From JANLYC01 sp963815445 (GTDB taxonomy: Bacteria; Actinomycetota; Actinomycetes; Propionibacteriales; Nocardioidaceae), in assembly GCA_963815445.1 (NCBI GenBank), contig CAWFGV010000011.1, positions 248,001 to 312,000 of the forward strand: a stretch of 64,000 bases of DNA, read 5' to 3'. Shown in pieces: positions 16,201 through 25,106 of this stretch (positions within the stretch are counted from its first letter, which is position 1; each line of letters starts with the position of its first letter). The notes below the pieces were generated by a model that did no database searches, had not been told where the DNA came from, and saw only the letters and a list, made by a program, of their open reading frames with translations. Made by a program: the position numbers and the translations under genes.

Positions 16201-17380
16201 CGGCGCGACCGCTCGTGACACCGGCGGCGGCGCGGAGTCGCGGCACGATCCCCGTCACCGCTGTGACGAACCGGTCGAGATCGTCGGCGGTGGTCGCGGG
16301 GGAGACGGAGACGCGCACGTTGCCGTGGGTGAGCACACCCATGGCGGCCAGGACGTGGCTGGGCTCGAGCGTGGACGCCGTGCACGCCGACCCGCTCGAG
16401 ACGGCGAAGCCGGCCCGGTCGAGCTCGGTGACGAGGGCCTCGCCGTCGACGTACAGGAACGAGGCGTTGACCACGTGGGGGAGCCGGTCATCGGGGTCGC
16501 CGGCGAGGTCGACGTCCGCGACGGACATGGCAAGACGGGTGCGCAACGTCGCCGTGAGTGCCCGCATGCGATCAGCAGCCGCCCGTCGACCTGCCTCGAC
16601 GGTCTGGAGCGCAGCGGCCGCGGCCAGCACAGCGGGGATGTTGGCATAGCCCGGCTGGGTCGATCCACGCTCGTCGGCTGGCCAGGGCGCCCGCCATCGC
16701 ACGCCCTTACGGATCGCCAGCACGCCGACTCCAGCGGGCCCTCCCCACTTGTGCGCACTGGCCGCCAGCACGTCCCAGACGGCCGGGGGGTCCACCCAGC
16801 CCAGCGCGGCGGAGGCGTCCACCAGGAGGGGTACGCCGTGGGACCGGCACAGGTCGTAGGCCGCTGCCACGGGTTGGCAGGTGCCCACCTCGTGGTTGGC
16901 CGCCTGAAGACAGCTTGCCGCGACGCCGGGGGAGGACACGGCGGCGTCCCAGGCGGCGGCGTCGACTCGTCCGAGATGGTCGACCGGGACGGCTCGGGTC
17001 GACGCCTCCTGGTCATCCCACGGCCACCGTGCCGCGGTGATGACCGCCGAGTGCTCGACCGCGCTGTGCACCACGGTTCTGCCGACCCGGCGGCGGCCGA
17101 CCCGGAGGCCGAGGACGCCTACCTGACAGGCCGTCGTACCGGAGGAGACGAAGGACACCTCGTCGGGTCGGGCGCCGATGATCGACGCCACCACCTCGCG
17201 CGCGTTTTCGAGCAGCAAGCCGGCTTGGCGACCCTCGTGATGATGGCGCAGCGGGTCGGCCCACCCGTGCTCCAACGCAGCTTCGAGCACGTCGCGCGCA
17301 GCGGGCACCAGGGGCAGCCCGGAGGCCGAATCGAGGAGCACCCGATTCGGCGCTGTCGGAGGCTTGCTGGCCGGGCTCAC
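16193..17380 (-). CDS. Cysteine desulfurase (IscS/NifS-like)
   Basis: 395 residues from a GTG at 17380. This class V aminotransferase has the PLP-binding Lys in SAHKWGGPAGVG and the catalytic Cys in SSGSACTASTLEPS. It releases sulfur from L-cysteine as an enzyme-bound persulfide. The short loop around the active cysteine fits the IscS-like group I. Its neighbour, overlapping by eight bases, is a TusA-type carrier and the likely acceptor. It is divergent from ctaC, with about 100 bases between starts. Confidence 0.92.
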   Translation of the reverse strand: MSPASKPPTAPNRVLLDSASGLPLVPAARDVLEAALEHGWADPLRHHHEGRQAGLLLENAREVVASIIGARPDEVSFVSSGTTACQVGVLGLRVGRRRVGRTVVHSAVEHSAVITAARWPWDDQEASTRAVPVDHLGRVDAAAWDAAVSSPGVAASCLQAANHEVGTCQPVAAAYDLCRSHGVPLLVDASAALGWVDPPAVWDVLAASAHKWGGPAGVGVLAIRKGVRWRAPWPADERGSTQPGYANIPAVLAAAAALQTVEAGRRAAADRMRALTATLRTRLAMSVADVDLAGDPDDRLPHVVNASFLYVDGEALVTELDRAGFAVSSGSACTASTLEPSHVLAAMGVLTHGNVRVSVSPATTADDLDRFVTAVTGIVPRLRAAAGVTSGRADG

Positions 17381-17484
17381 AACACGACCGTAGCGACCCC
17401 CACCTCGAGAGTCGTGACGGGAACTCCTGGAGTACTGTGCTGCTGAAAACACCTCTCACTCGACACCTACCAGGAAGGCGCCAC

Positions 17485-18369
17485 GTGAGTCGCAGTCTCA
17501 CCGAGCCCGCTGGCCGTCGTCAGAGCCGCACGCGGACGCGTCGCCTGGCTGTGACCGTGGGCGGCGCGTTGATGTTGCTGGTCATGACCGGGTGCTCGCA
17601 GGAGACCACCGACCAGTGGAAGCGGCTGGGCCTGCCCGAGCCGGGCAGCGACCGGACCGTCTACGTCCACGACCTGTGGATCGGCTCCTGGATCGCGGCA
17701 GGCATCATCGGCGTCTTCACCTGGGGACTGATCCTCTGGGCCGCACTGCGCTACCGCCGTCGCAACGCCGATGAGCTGCCCACCCAGGTGCGCTACAACC
17801 TGCCGATCGAGGTGCTCTACACGATCGCGCCGATCATCATCGTGGCCGTGCTCTTCTTCTTCACCGTCGAGAAGCAGAACAAGGTGCTTGCCCAGGTCGA
17901 CAACCCCGACCACAAGGTCGTGGTCACTGCCCAGCAGTGGTCCTGGACGTTCAACTACCTCGGCGAGTCCGGCGCCGGTGGCACCGACGTGTACGACGCC
18001 GGGACGACGTCCATCGAACCGACGTTGTGGCTCGTGGAGGACCAAACGGTCGCCTTCACCCTGCACTCGCCCGACGTCATCCACTCGTTCTGGGTGCCTT
18101 CGTTCTATTTCAAGCGAGACGTCATCCCGGGGCGTGACTCGACGATCTCGCTCACACCGACCGTTGCCGGCGACTTCGTCGGACGCTGCGCGGAACTGTG
18201 CGGCTTCCAGCACTCCCGGATGCTCTTCAAGGTGCACGTGACCACTCAGCAGGAGTTCGACCAGCACATGGCCAGCCTCAAGACCGACGGCTACACCGGC
18301 GTACTGCGGGGCGGTGCGGACTCCGAGACCGTCGCCGGACTCGAGAAGTCCCAGGGGGGTGCCGAATGA
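17485..18369 (+). CDS. ctaC: Cytochrome c oxidase subunit II
   Basis: 294 residues from GTG at 17485, with AGGAAGG six bases upstream. The N-terminus has a lipoprotein-type signal ending MLLVMTGC. Two membrane helices follow (about 55-80 and 100-122), then the periplasmic-side cupredoxin domain. The CuA ligands appear in GRCAELCGFQHSRM, and the aromatic electron-entry patch is QQWSWTFNY. It takes electrons from cytochrome c and passes them to CtaD. The stop overlaps the ctaD start in ATGA. Confidence 0.96.
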   Translation: MSRSLTEPAGRRQSRTRTRRLAVTVGGALMLLVMTGCSQETTDQWKRLGLPEPGSDRTVYVHDLWIGSWIAAGIIGVFTWGLILWAALRYRRRNADELPTQVRYNLPIEVLYTIAPIIIVAVLFFFTVEKQNKVLAQVDNPDHKVVVTAQQWSWTFNYLGESGAGGTDVYDAGTTSIEPTLWLVEDQTVAFTLHSPDVIHSFWVPSFYFKRDVIPGRDSTISLTPTVAGDFVGRCAELCGFQHSRMLFKVHVTTQQEFDQHMASLKTDGYTGVLRGGADSETVAGLEKSQGGAE

Positions 18370-20165
18370 CCGCGATCGACGCCGGTCAGCGCGTCGAGGC
18401 CGCCAGGCGACCTCGGACCAAGGGCCAAATGGTCGTCAAGATTCTGACGACGACCGACCACAAGGTCATCGGCAACCTCTACCTGGTCACCAGCTTCGGG
18501 TTCTTCCTGATCGGTGGCCTGATGGCGATGCTGATGCGGGCCGAGCTCGCCCAGCCCAACTTGCAGTTCGTCACCGACGAGGTCTACAACCAGCTCTTCA
18601 CCATGCACGGCACGATCATGCTGCTGCTGTTCGCGACTCCGCTGTTCATCGGCTTCGCGAACGCGATCATGCCGCTGCAGATCGGCTCGCCGGACGTCGC
18701 ATTCCCGCGACTCAACATGTTCAGCTACTGGCTGTTCCTCTTCGGCGGGCTGATCGTGGTCTCCGGCTTCATCGTGCCGGGCGGCGCCGCCGACTTCGGC
18801 TGGTTCGCCTACGCACCGCTGTCGAACTCGATCCGCTCGCCAGGTATCGGGGGAGACCTGTGGGTCATGGGCCTGTGGATGGCCGGTCTGGGCACGATCC
18901 TGGGTGCGGTCAACTTCGTGACCACGATCTTCTGCATGCGGGCTCCGGGCATGACCATGTTCCGGATGCCGATCTTCACGTGGAACATCCTCGTCACATC
19001 CCTGCTCGTCCTGATCGCCTTCCCCATCTTCGCCGGTGCGCTGCTGGCCCTCGAGGCCGACCGCATGCTCGGGGCGCACATCTTCGACGCCGCCAACGGG
19101 GGACCGATCCTGTGGCAGCACCTCTTCTGGTTCTTCGGCCATCCCGAGGTCTACATCATCGCTCTGCCGTTCTTCGGCATCATCACCGAGATCTTGCCGG
19201 TGTTCAGCCGCAAACCGATCTTCGGCTACGTCGGCCTGGTCGGCGCGACGCTGGCGATCGCGGCACTGTCGGTGGCTGTGTGGGCGCACCACATGTTCGT
19301 CACGGGTGCGGTCGACCTGCCGTTCTTCTCGTTCATGACGTTCCTGATCGCCGTCCCGACCGGGGTGAAGTTCTTCAACTGGATCGGGACGATGTGGGGC
19401 GGGTCGGTGTCTCTTGATACGCCTATGCTCTGGGCCGTGGGCTTTCTGACCACGTTCCTCTTCGGCGGTCTGACCGGCATCATCTTGGCGTCGCCGCCGC
19501 TGGACTTCCAGCTCTCGGACTCCTACTTCGTGGTTGCCCACTTCCACTACGTCGTGTTCGGCACGGTCGTGTTCGCGATGTTCGGCGGATTCTACTTCTG
19601 GTGGCCGAAGCTGACCGGCCGGATGCTTGACGAGCGGCTTGGCAAGATCCACTTCTGGCTGCTGTTCGTCGGCTTCCACACGACCTTCCTCGTGCAGCAC
19701 TGGCTCGGCGTCGAGGGCTTCCCTCGCCGGTACGCCGACTACAAGCCCACCGACGGATTCACCGGGCTCAACGAGGTCTCGTCCATCGGAGCCTTCGTCC
19801 TCGGCGCCTCGACGCTGCCGTTCCTCTACAACGTCTGGAAGTCGCGCAAGGCGCCGCTCGTGGAGTCCGACGACCCCTGGGGCTGGGGCAGGTCCCTGGA
19901 GTGGGCGACGTCATCTCCGCCGCCGCGGCACAACTTCACCTCATTGCCCCGGATCCGGTCCGAGAGCCCTGCGTTCGACCTGCACCACCCCGAGGTGGCG
20001 CTGATGGAGATCGAACACAACGGCCAGGTCAACGAGGACGGTTCGCTCGCCGACACCGGGGAGATGAGCGGTCGACGTGAGCACCTGCAGGGCCAGGTGG
20101 GCGGCGACGATCCCCAGGGTGACCGCGGAGGTTCACCCGAAGCGGCGCCGGAGGGGGACAAGTGA
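18366..20165 (+). CDS. ctaD: Cytochrome c oxidase subunit I
   Basis: 599 residues from ATG at 18366. Twelve hydrophobic helices are expected for this heme-copper oxidase core; conserved parts include TTDHKVIGNLYL, the heme-ligand region FTMHGTIM, WFFGHPEVYI with the cross-linked His-Tyr, and VWAHHMFVTG with the CuB histidines. It reduces oxygen to water and pumps protons. The C-terminal tail after about residue 545 is long, polar and acidic, ending PEGDK. It overlaps ctaC in ATGA and ctaF in GTGA. Confidence 0.97.
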   Translation: MTAIDAGQRVEAARRPRTKGQMVVKILTTTDHKVIGNLYLVTSFGFFLIGGLMAMLMRAELAQPNLQFVTDEVYNQLFTMHGTIMLLLFATPLFIGFANAIMPLQIGSPDVAFPRLNMFSYWLFLFGGLIVVSGFIVPGGAADFGWFAYAPLSNSIRSPGIGGDLWVMGLWMAGLGTILGAVNFVTTIFCMRAPGMTMFRMPIFTWNILVTSLLVLIAFPIFAGALLALEADRMLGAHIFDAANGGPILWQHLFWFFGHPEVYIIALPFFGIITEILPVFSRKPIFGYVGLVGATLAIAALSVAVWAHHMFVTGAVDLPFFSFMTFLIAVPTGVKFFNWIGTMWGGSVSLDTPMLWAVGFLTTFLFGGLTGIILASPPLDFQLSDSYFVVAHFHYVVFGTVVFAMFGGFYFWWPKLTGRMLDERLGKIHFWLLFVGFHTTFLVQHWLGVEGFPRRYADYKPTDGFTGLNEVSSIGAFVLGASTLPFLYNVWKSRKAPLVESDDPWGWGRSLEWATSSPPPRHNFTSLPRIRSESPAFDLHHPEVALMEIEHNGQVNEDGSLADTGEMSGRREHLQGQVGGDDPQGDRGGSPEAAPEGDK

Positions 20166-20557
20166 AGGTCGAAGCCTGGATCTTCGGGGCCAACACGGTC
20201 TTCTTCGCGATCGTGGCGCCGACGTACTGGTTCTTCAGCTCGGACCCGACGGGGACGGCTGCCCTGGTCATGACCACTGGCCTCGCACTCCTGGTGACGT
20301 TCTACCTCGGCTTCCATGCGAACAAGATGGACCCACGACCCGAGGACCTGAAGGACGCCGAGGTCGTCGACGGGGCCGGTGAGCTGGGATTCTTCCCGCC
20401 GTACTCCTGGTGGCCGCTGTGGTGTGCGTCGGCGCTCGCCGTGTGCGTCCTGGGCGTGGTGTTCGGCTGGTGGCTGTTCCTCATCGGGGCCGGGGCGGGC
20501 TCGATCGCCCTGATCGGGTGGGTTTTCGAGTTCTACCGCGGCGAACACGCTCACTGA
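20162..20557 (+). CDS. ctaF: Cytochrome c oxidase subunit IV (actinobacterial)
   Basis: 131 residues, GTG start overlapping the ctaD stop. Four hydrophobic segments are visible: residues 3-25 (WIFGANTVFFAIVAPTYWFF), 31-50, 81-98 and 100-120. This matches CtaF, the small fourth subunit specific to actinobacterial bc1-aa3 supercomplexes. It closes the ctaC-ctaD-ctaF operon. Confidence 0.93.
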   Translation: MKVEAWIFGANTVFFAIVAPTYWFFSSDPTGTAALVMTTGLALLVTFYLGFHANKMDPRPEDLKDAEVVDGAGELGFFPPYSWWPLWCASALAVCVLGVVFGWWLFLIGAGAGSIALIGWVFEFYRGEHAH

Positions 20558-20714
20558 GGCGGCAAATCGCATGTCTCCGTGCTGCTGCGCCGAGGCGGGT
20601 GACTACTACCGCTGGGCGCGCGCAGATCCGGTCATATTTCTCCGTGCCCCCGCGACTTGTTACGCTTGGGGGGTAGGGGCGAACACGGGTCACAGACAAT
20701 AGGGAGTTGCTTTT

Positions 20715-21950
20715 ATGTCCGCAGGGGGGATGCGTTCCCGACTGACCGTGGTCGCCGTGGCGACCGCGGCCCTGAGCCTTGCGCTCAGCGGGTGCAATGG
20801 CGACGGCACGAGCACCTCGGCCCCGCCCGGTACGGGGGGGCGGGCTGCCAACAATGTCGACCCCGCCGCTGCCCCCGAGGCGTCGACGACCTCCTCCGCG
20901 GCCATCACGGCCAACGTGTCGCGTGCGAACGCGGTCACGGTCGACACTCCGGTCACCGTCTCCGTAGCTGACGGCGTCTTCGACTCCGTCGTGCTCCGAC
21001 AGCTGAGGGGCAAGAGGCTGCCTGGCTCGTTCGGCGAGGGCAAGACCTCGTGGACGGCTGACAGTCTGCTCGAGCCCGACACGCAGTACGTCGTGATCAG
21101 CCGGGCCACCGATGCCGCCGGCCTCTCAAAGGCTGCGCGGACCCCGTTCCGCACCGAGGCGCTGACCCTGGCCCAGCAGACCTACCCGAGCGTCACACCA
21201 CTGCAGGGTGAGACGGTCGGCGTCGGGATGCCGGTCATCGTCACGTTCGACGTCCCGGTGAAGAACCGGGCCGTCTTCGAGCGGAAGATGACCGTGACCG
21301 CCAAGCCGGCGACCGTCGGCAGCTGGCACTGGATGAGTGACCGTGAGGTCCACTGGCGGCCGAAGACCTTCTGGAAGTCCGGCACGAATGTCACGGTCGA
21401 TCTCAACCTCAACAGTCTCAACGCCGGCAACGGCATCTACGGTCAGATGGATCGCCACATCAGCTTCACCGTCGGCGACTCGGTGATCATGAAGCCCAAC
21501 CTGCAGACCGACCAGATGGCGGTGATGGTCAATGGTGCGCTGGCCCGGACCATCCCGATCACGGGCGGCAAGTCGGGCTTCGAGACGCGGAGCGGCATCA
21601 AGCTGATCATCGAGAAGTTCGCGCAGAAGCGGATGGATGCCGCGACCGTGGGCATTCAACCCGGCAGCGCTGAGTACTACGACATTCCTGATGTGCAGTA
21701 CGCGCAGCGTGTTACCTTCACCGGAGAGTTCCTCCACGCCGCACCCTGGTCGGTCTCTGCTCAAGGTTCGTACAACGTCTCTCACGGGTGTGTGGGTATG
21801 AGCACCGACAACGCCAAGTGGCTCTTCGACCTCACCCATCGTGGTGATCCGGTCATTGTCACCGGCACTCAGCGATCGCTCGAGACAGGCAACGGCTGGA
21901 CCGACTGGGACCAGTCCTACGTGCAGTACAAGCAGGGCTCCGCGCTCTGA
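20715..21950 (+). CDS. L,D-transpeptidase lipoprotein
   Basis: 411 residues with AGGGAG before the ATG. A lipoprotein signal ends LSLALSGC, with Cys27 as lipidation site, and a Thr/Ser/Ala/Pro linker follows. One or two immunoglobulin-like domains (about 70-260) lead to the YkuD catalytic domain, with the active cysteine in SHGCVGMSTDNAKWLF. It cross-links peptidoglycan through 3-3 bonds outside the cell. The architecture matches mycobacterial LdtMt2-type enzymes, which are lipid-anchored. It lies between the two halves of the respiratory chain and ends at a strong terminator. Confidence 0.93.
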   Translation: MSAGGMRSRLTVVAVATAALSLALSGCNGDGTSTSAPPGTGGRAANNVDPAAAPEASTTSSAAITANVSRANAVTVDTPVTVSVADGVFDSVVLRQLRGKRLPGSFGEGKTSWTADSLLEPDTQYVVISRATDAAGLSKAARTPFRTEALTLAQQTYPSVTPLQGETVGVGMPVIVTFDVPVKNRAVFERKMTVTAKPATVGSWHWMSDREVHWRPKTFWKSGTNVTVDLNLNSLNAGNGIYGQMDRHISFTVGDSVIMKPNLQTDQMAVMVNGALARTIPITGGKSGFETRSGIKLIIEKFAQKRMDAATVGIQPGSAEYYDIPDVQYAQRVTFTGEFLHAAPWSVSAQGSYNVSHGCVGMSTDNAKWLFDLTHRGDPVIVTGTQRSLETGNGWTDWDQSYVQYKQGSAL

Positions 21951-21958
21951 CCCTAGAC

Positions 21959-22004
21959 CGGCGTCCCGCGTCCTGCTGTGAGGACGCGGGACGCCGCCTT
22001 TTTC
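21959..22004 (+). terminator. Strong intrinsic terminator of the L,D-transpeptidase gene
   Basis: A perfect 16-base stem (CGGCGTCCCGCGTCCT with its complement) and a six-base loop are followed by CCTTTTTC. This is a textbook factor-independent terminator nine bases after the stop codon. Confidence 0.95.
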
Positions 22005-22093
22005 TCTGAGACGGTCGGACGGTCGCCTTCTGTGAGACCGCGGGACGGTCGTTCACCCCCGCAAGTGCCCAAGGCACTTCCCTAGTGGTGGCC

Positions 22094-22145
22094 GCACGTT
22101 TGCCTTGTTCACAAGCCACCTGGCTTGTAAACAAGGCAAACGTGC
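22094..22145. repeat. Dispersed intergenic palindrome, copy C
   Basis: 25-base arms with one mismatch around a CC centre, core GTTTGCCTTGTTCACAAGCC on the left. It belongs to the same family as 5271-5314 and 9796-9847. Like copy A it lies between convergent genes and is followed by a tail ending ACAGGGTATTTGCCT. Confidence 0.9.
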
Positions 22146-22203
22146 CGCCAGGACAGGGTATTTGCCTAGGCCGCCCGTGCCCTAGCCCGCAGGTGTCCTA
22201 GGT

Positions 22204-22219
22204 TGCCTGGGCCCAGGCA
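22204..22219. repeat. 16-bp perfect palindrome
   Basis: TGCCTGGG followed by CCCAGGCA, gapless. It lies 70 bases after the qcrB stop in the leftward direction, so it may contribute to termination of the bc1 operon. Confidence 0.5.
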
Positions 22220-22288
22220 GCGGCCGCCACGGCTCGATGTCGCTTCGGTCGGGATCGCCACCCAAGGGCACGGACCGTCGGAGGTGGG

Positions 22289-24037
22289 TCAGTGCTTGGC
22301 GCTGTCCTCGAGGTCGAACTCGTCGCCACCGACCTGACCACCGGTCTCGATGCCCTTGTGGTCCGGCAACCCGTTGGTGGACGCCTCGATCTCATGGTGA
22401 TGCGCCGCCTCGTCGAGCTCGTCCCTCGTGGGCTTGACGACGTCGTCGCCGTACCAGAAGTGGGAGAGCTTGGCGCGGACACGCTCCTTGCCCTGCTTGG
22501 GAGCGGCGACTCCGTTGGCGTCCTCGCGCGCCGGCAGCTCGAGTGGTCGCGGCTGCTCGTGCGTGGTGAGGTTGTACGCGCTGATCGGGTTGATCGGCCG
22601 GTGCAGCTCAGCGTACGACCCGTCCGGGTGGCGCACGATGACGCCGGTCTCGTAGCCGTGCAGCAGCAGGTCGCGGTCATGGCGTTGCAGCGACAGACAC
22701 CAGCGTCGCGTGATGATGAAGACCAACGTCGGTATGACGAACAGCCCGATCCGTAGGAACCACGTGATCTGGTAGATCGACAGGTGGAACTCCGGACCGA
22801 TCAGGTCGTTGCCTGCACCGGCCCACAGCACGCCGTACGCCGCAATGCCGGCGGCCCCGAAGGCGGTCCGGGTGGGGTGGTTGCGTGGCCGGTCGAGGAT
22901 GTGGTGCTCGCGGTCGTCACCGGTGATCCACTTCTCGATGAAGGGATAGGCACCGAGCACCGCGAACAGGATGCCCATGAGCGCGAGTCCGGGGATCATC
23001 ACGTTCCAGGAGATCGTGAACCCCGCGATATGGGTCTCCCAGTTGGGCATCAGCCGCAGACCACCGTCCAGCCAGCCCATGTACCAGTCGGGCTGGGAGT
23101 CGGCCGTCACCTTCGACGGATCGTAAGGCCCGTACATCCAGATCGGGTTGATCTGCATGAGCGCGCCCATCAACGCGGTGACGCCGAAGACGATGAAGAA
23201 GAAGCCGCCGGCCTTGGCCGCGTAGACAGGGAGAAGCGGGTAGCCGACGACGTTGTCGTTCGTCCGGCCGGGCCCGGCCCACTGAGTGTGCTTGTGGTAG
23301 ACGAGCAGCAGCATGTGCGCCGACAACAACCCGACGAGCAGGCCGGGGATGAGCAGCACATGAACCGTGTAGAGGCGGGAGATGAACTCATCGCCGGGGA
23401 ACTCGCCGCCGAAGATGAAGAACGACAGGTAGGTGCCGACCACCGGGATGCTGCGGATCAGACCTTCGGCGATGCGGAGGCCGGTGCCGGACAGCAGGTC
23501 GTCGGGAAGGGAGTAACCCGCAAAGCCCTCGACGATGCTGAACTGCAGCAGCCCGAGGCCGATCAGCCAGTTGATCTCCCGCGGCTTGCGGAAGGCGCCG
23601 GTGAAGAACACGCGCAGCATGTGGATCGTCATCGCGGCGAGGAACAGGTTCGCGGCCCAGTGGTGCATCTGGCGCATCAGCAGGCCGCCGCGGACGTCGA
23701 AGGATATGTCCAGCGTCGAGGCATAGGCCTCCGACATCTTGATCCCACGCAGGTTCGCGTAGGACCCCATGTACGTGACTTCTTCCATGCTGGGCTTGAA
23801 CCACAGCGAGAGGAACACGCCGGTGAGCAACAAGATGATGAAGCTCCACAGGGCGATCTCACCCAGCATGAACGACCAGTGATCGGGAAAGACCTTGCGC
23901 AGCTGCTTCTTCATCAGGCCGGCCAGCCCGACGCGGTCGTCCATCCAGGCGACGGGTCCGCCGCCCTTCTTCTTGGCGTGGGCTCCGGCGGGTCCCGGAG
24001 TCGTCGTCGGCGCGGCCGTCGGCTCGGTCGTCGTCAT
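22289..24037 (-). CDS. qcrB: Cytochrome bc1 complex cytochrome b subunit
   Basis: 582 residues from ATG at 24037. The cytoplasmic N-terminus is Thr/Pro/Ala- and Lys-rich. The b-type core follows, with heme-ligand His residues in QMHHWAANLF and in LSAHMLLLVYHKHTQ, and the quinol-site PEW-like motif as QPDWYMGW. The C-terminal extension of about 120 residues is polar and typical of actinobacteria. It oxidises menaquinol and passes electrons to QcrA and the b hemes. It is the last gene of the ctaE-qcrC-qcrA-qcrB cluster, seven bases after qcrA. Confidence 0.96.
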   Translation of the reverse strand: MTTTEPTAAPTTTPGPAGAHAKKKGGGPVAWMDDRVGLAGLMKKQLRKVFPDHWSFMLGEIALWSFIILLLTGVFLSLWFKPSMEEVTYMGSYANLRGIKMSEAYASTLDISFDVRGGLLMRQMHHWAANLFLAAMTIHMLRVFFTGAFRKPREINWLIGLGLLQFSIVEGFAGYSLPDDLLSGTGLRIAEGLIRSIPVVGTYLSFFIFGGEFPGDEFISRLYTVHVLLIPGLLVGLLSAHMLLLVYHKHTQWAGPGRTNDNVVGYPLLPVYAAKAGGFFFIVFGVTALMGALMQINPIWMYGPYDPSKVTADSQPDWYMGWLDGGLRLMPNWETHIAGFTISWNVMIPGLALMGILFAVLGAYPFIEKWITGDDREHHILDRPRNHPTRTAFGAAGIAAYGVLWAGAGNDLIGPEFHLSIYQITWFLRIGLFVIPTLVFIITRRWCLSLQRHDRDLLLHGYETGVIVRHPDGSYAELHRPINPISAYNLTTHEQPRPLELPAREDANGVAAPKQGKERVRAKLSHFWYGDDVVKPTRDELDEAAHHHEIEASTNGLPDHKGIETGGQVGGDEFDLEDSAKH

Positions 24038-24044
24038 GAGCGGG

Positions 24045-25106
24045 TCACCCTCGTTCCCAGTAGCTGGGGCCAACCGGTTCGTCGAAGTCGGCAGTCGCCA
24101 CGATGTACCCCTCGGCGTCAACGGCCAGGGGGAGCTGGGGGAGCGCACGCGCTGCCGGGCCGAAGATCACCTTGGCGTTGTCAGCCAGGTCGAACGTCGA
24201 CTGGTGACACGGGCACAGGACCGAGTGCGTCTGCTGCTCCCAGAGGCTGATCGGGCAGCCGACGTGCGTGCAGATCTTGGAGAAGCACAAGATGCCGTCA
24301 ATGCCCCAGTTCTGCGCCTTCGCGCTGGGGGTGATGTCCGCGGGCTCCATCCGGACCATGATCACCGCGGCCTTGGCCTTGGCGTTCTGCAGCTCGACGC
24401 CTTCGTACACCGCCGGCACGACGTTGCCGTTGGCGTCCTCGCTCTCGAAGAACAGGGCCGGCTCTGCGTTGACCAGCTGTCCGACGACCATGTCGCTGGG
24501 CTTGATCGGCGCACCTGACACGTCGTTGACGACGCGGACGCCTGCCTTCCAGACGGTCTTCGCCGGAGCGTCACCTGGCAGGGGGCCCAGATCGCGGAGC
24601 AGAACGACGGCAGGTATGCCGAGCAGTCCGAGACTGGTCAACAGGCTGTTGCGGATGAGACTGCGCCGGGTGAAGCCGGACTCCTGGACGCCGATGTCGA
24701 ACGCGGCGAGGGACTCCGCGACATCCTCGGAGCTGGAGGCTGCACCGTGGCGGTACTCGATGATCTCGTGGTCGCCCATCAGCTTGCGGGCCCACTGGAT
24801 GAGACCGATACCGATGAGCAGGAGCGCGAGGCCGAGCGTCAGTCCGAGGAAGAGGTTGGACGCGCCCATCCCGAGGAAGACATCACCGGTGGGACCGTTG
24901 TCGACGGTGAAGTAGGCAACGGCGAACGCCACCAGCAGGACCGCCGACAGCAGGAACATGCCCGCCACCTGGCGTTCGGCCCGCCGCTCGAGCGCGGGGT
25001 CGACGTCGGTCGGCCGCGGCTCGTGCTCAGGCAGCCCCGGGTTGGTCATCGGGCCTTCGGTCGACTGTGCGTTCTGAGACTCGAGCTCCCCGCGATGCGT
25101 ACTCAT
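24045..25106 (-). CDS. qcrA: Rieske iron-sulfur subunit of the bc1 complex
   Basis: 353 residues; the start at 25106 is supported by the ATGA overlap with qcrC. Three membrane segments (about 50-68, 84-104 and 150-170), characteristic of actinobacterial QcrA, precede the Rieske domain. The [2Fe-2S] ligands are in CTHVGC at 279-284 and CPCH at 298-301. A twin-Arg-like RRSL lies just before the third helix (TRRSLIRNSLL), consistent with Tat-dependent insertion of the folded domain. It transfers electrons from menaquinol to QcrC. Confidence 0.96.
   Translation of the reverse strand: MSTHRGELESQNAQSTEGPMTNPGLPEHEPRPTDVDPALERRAERQVAGMFLLSAVLLVAFAVAYFTVDNGPTGDVFLGMGASNLFLGLTLGLALLLIGIGLIQWARKLMGDHEIIEYRHGAASSSEDVAESLAAFDIGVQESGFTRRSLIRNSLLTSLGLLGIPAVVLLRDLGPLPGDAPAKTVWKAGVRVVNDVSGAPIKPSDMVVGQLVNAEPALFFESEDANGNVVPAVYEGVELQNAKAKAAVIMVRMEPADITPSAKAQNWGIDGILCFSKICTHVGCPISLWEQQTHSVLCPCHQSTFDLADNAKVIFGPAARALPQLPLAVDAEGYIVATADFDEPVGPSYWERG

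Larger units (their letters stand above)
21951..22288. other. Gene-free region between convergent ldt and qcrB
   Basis: This 338-base gap holds the ldt terminator (21959-22004), imperfect GGACGGTCG repeats (about 22017-22051), palindrome copy C (22094-22145) with its ACAGGGTATTTGCCT tail, several CCTAGG-like motifs and a 16-base palindrome at 22204-22219. No convincing coding sequence is present. Confidence 0.7.

Noticed and set aside
18291..19700. Very long antisense open frame opposite ctaD (469 residues)
   Set aside because: Its translation is rich in Asp, Glu, Arg, His and Gln with no hydrophobic core, typical of the complement of a membrane protein gene in GC-rich DNA.
22784..24250. Long plus-strand frame opposite qcrB
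   Set aside because: Highly charged low-complexity translation mirroring the conserved qcrB gene; a shadow frame.
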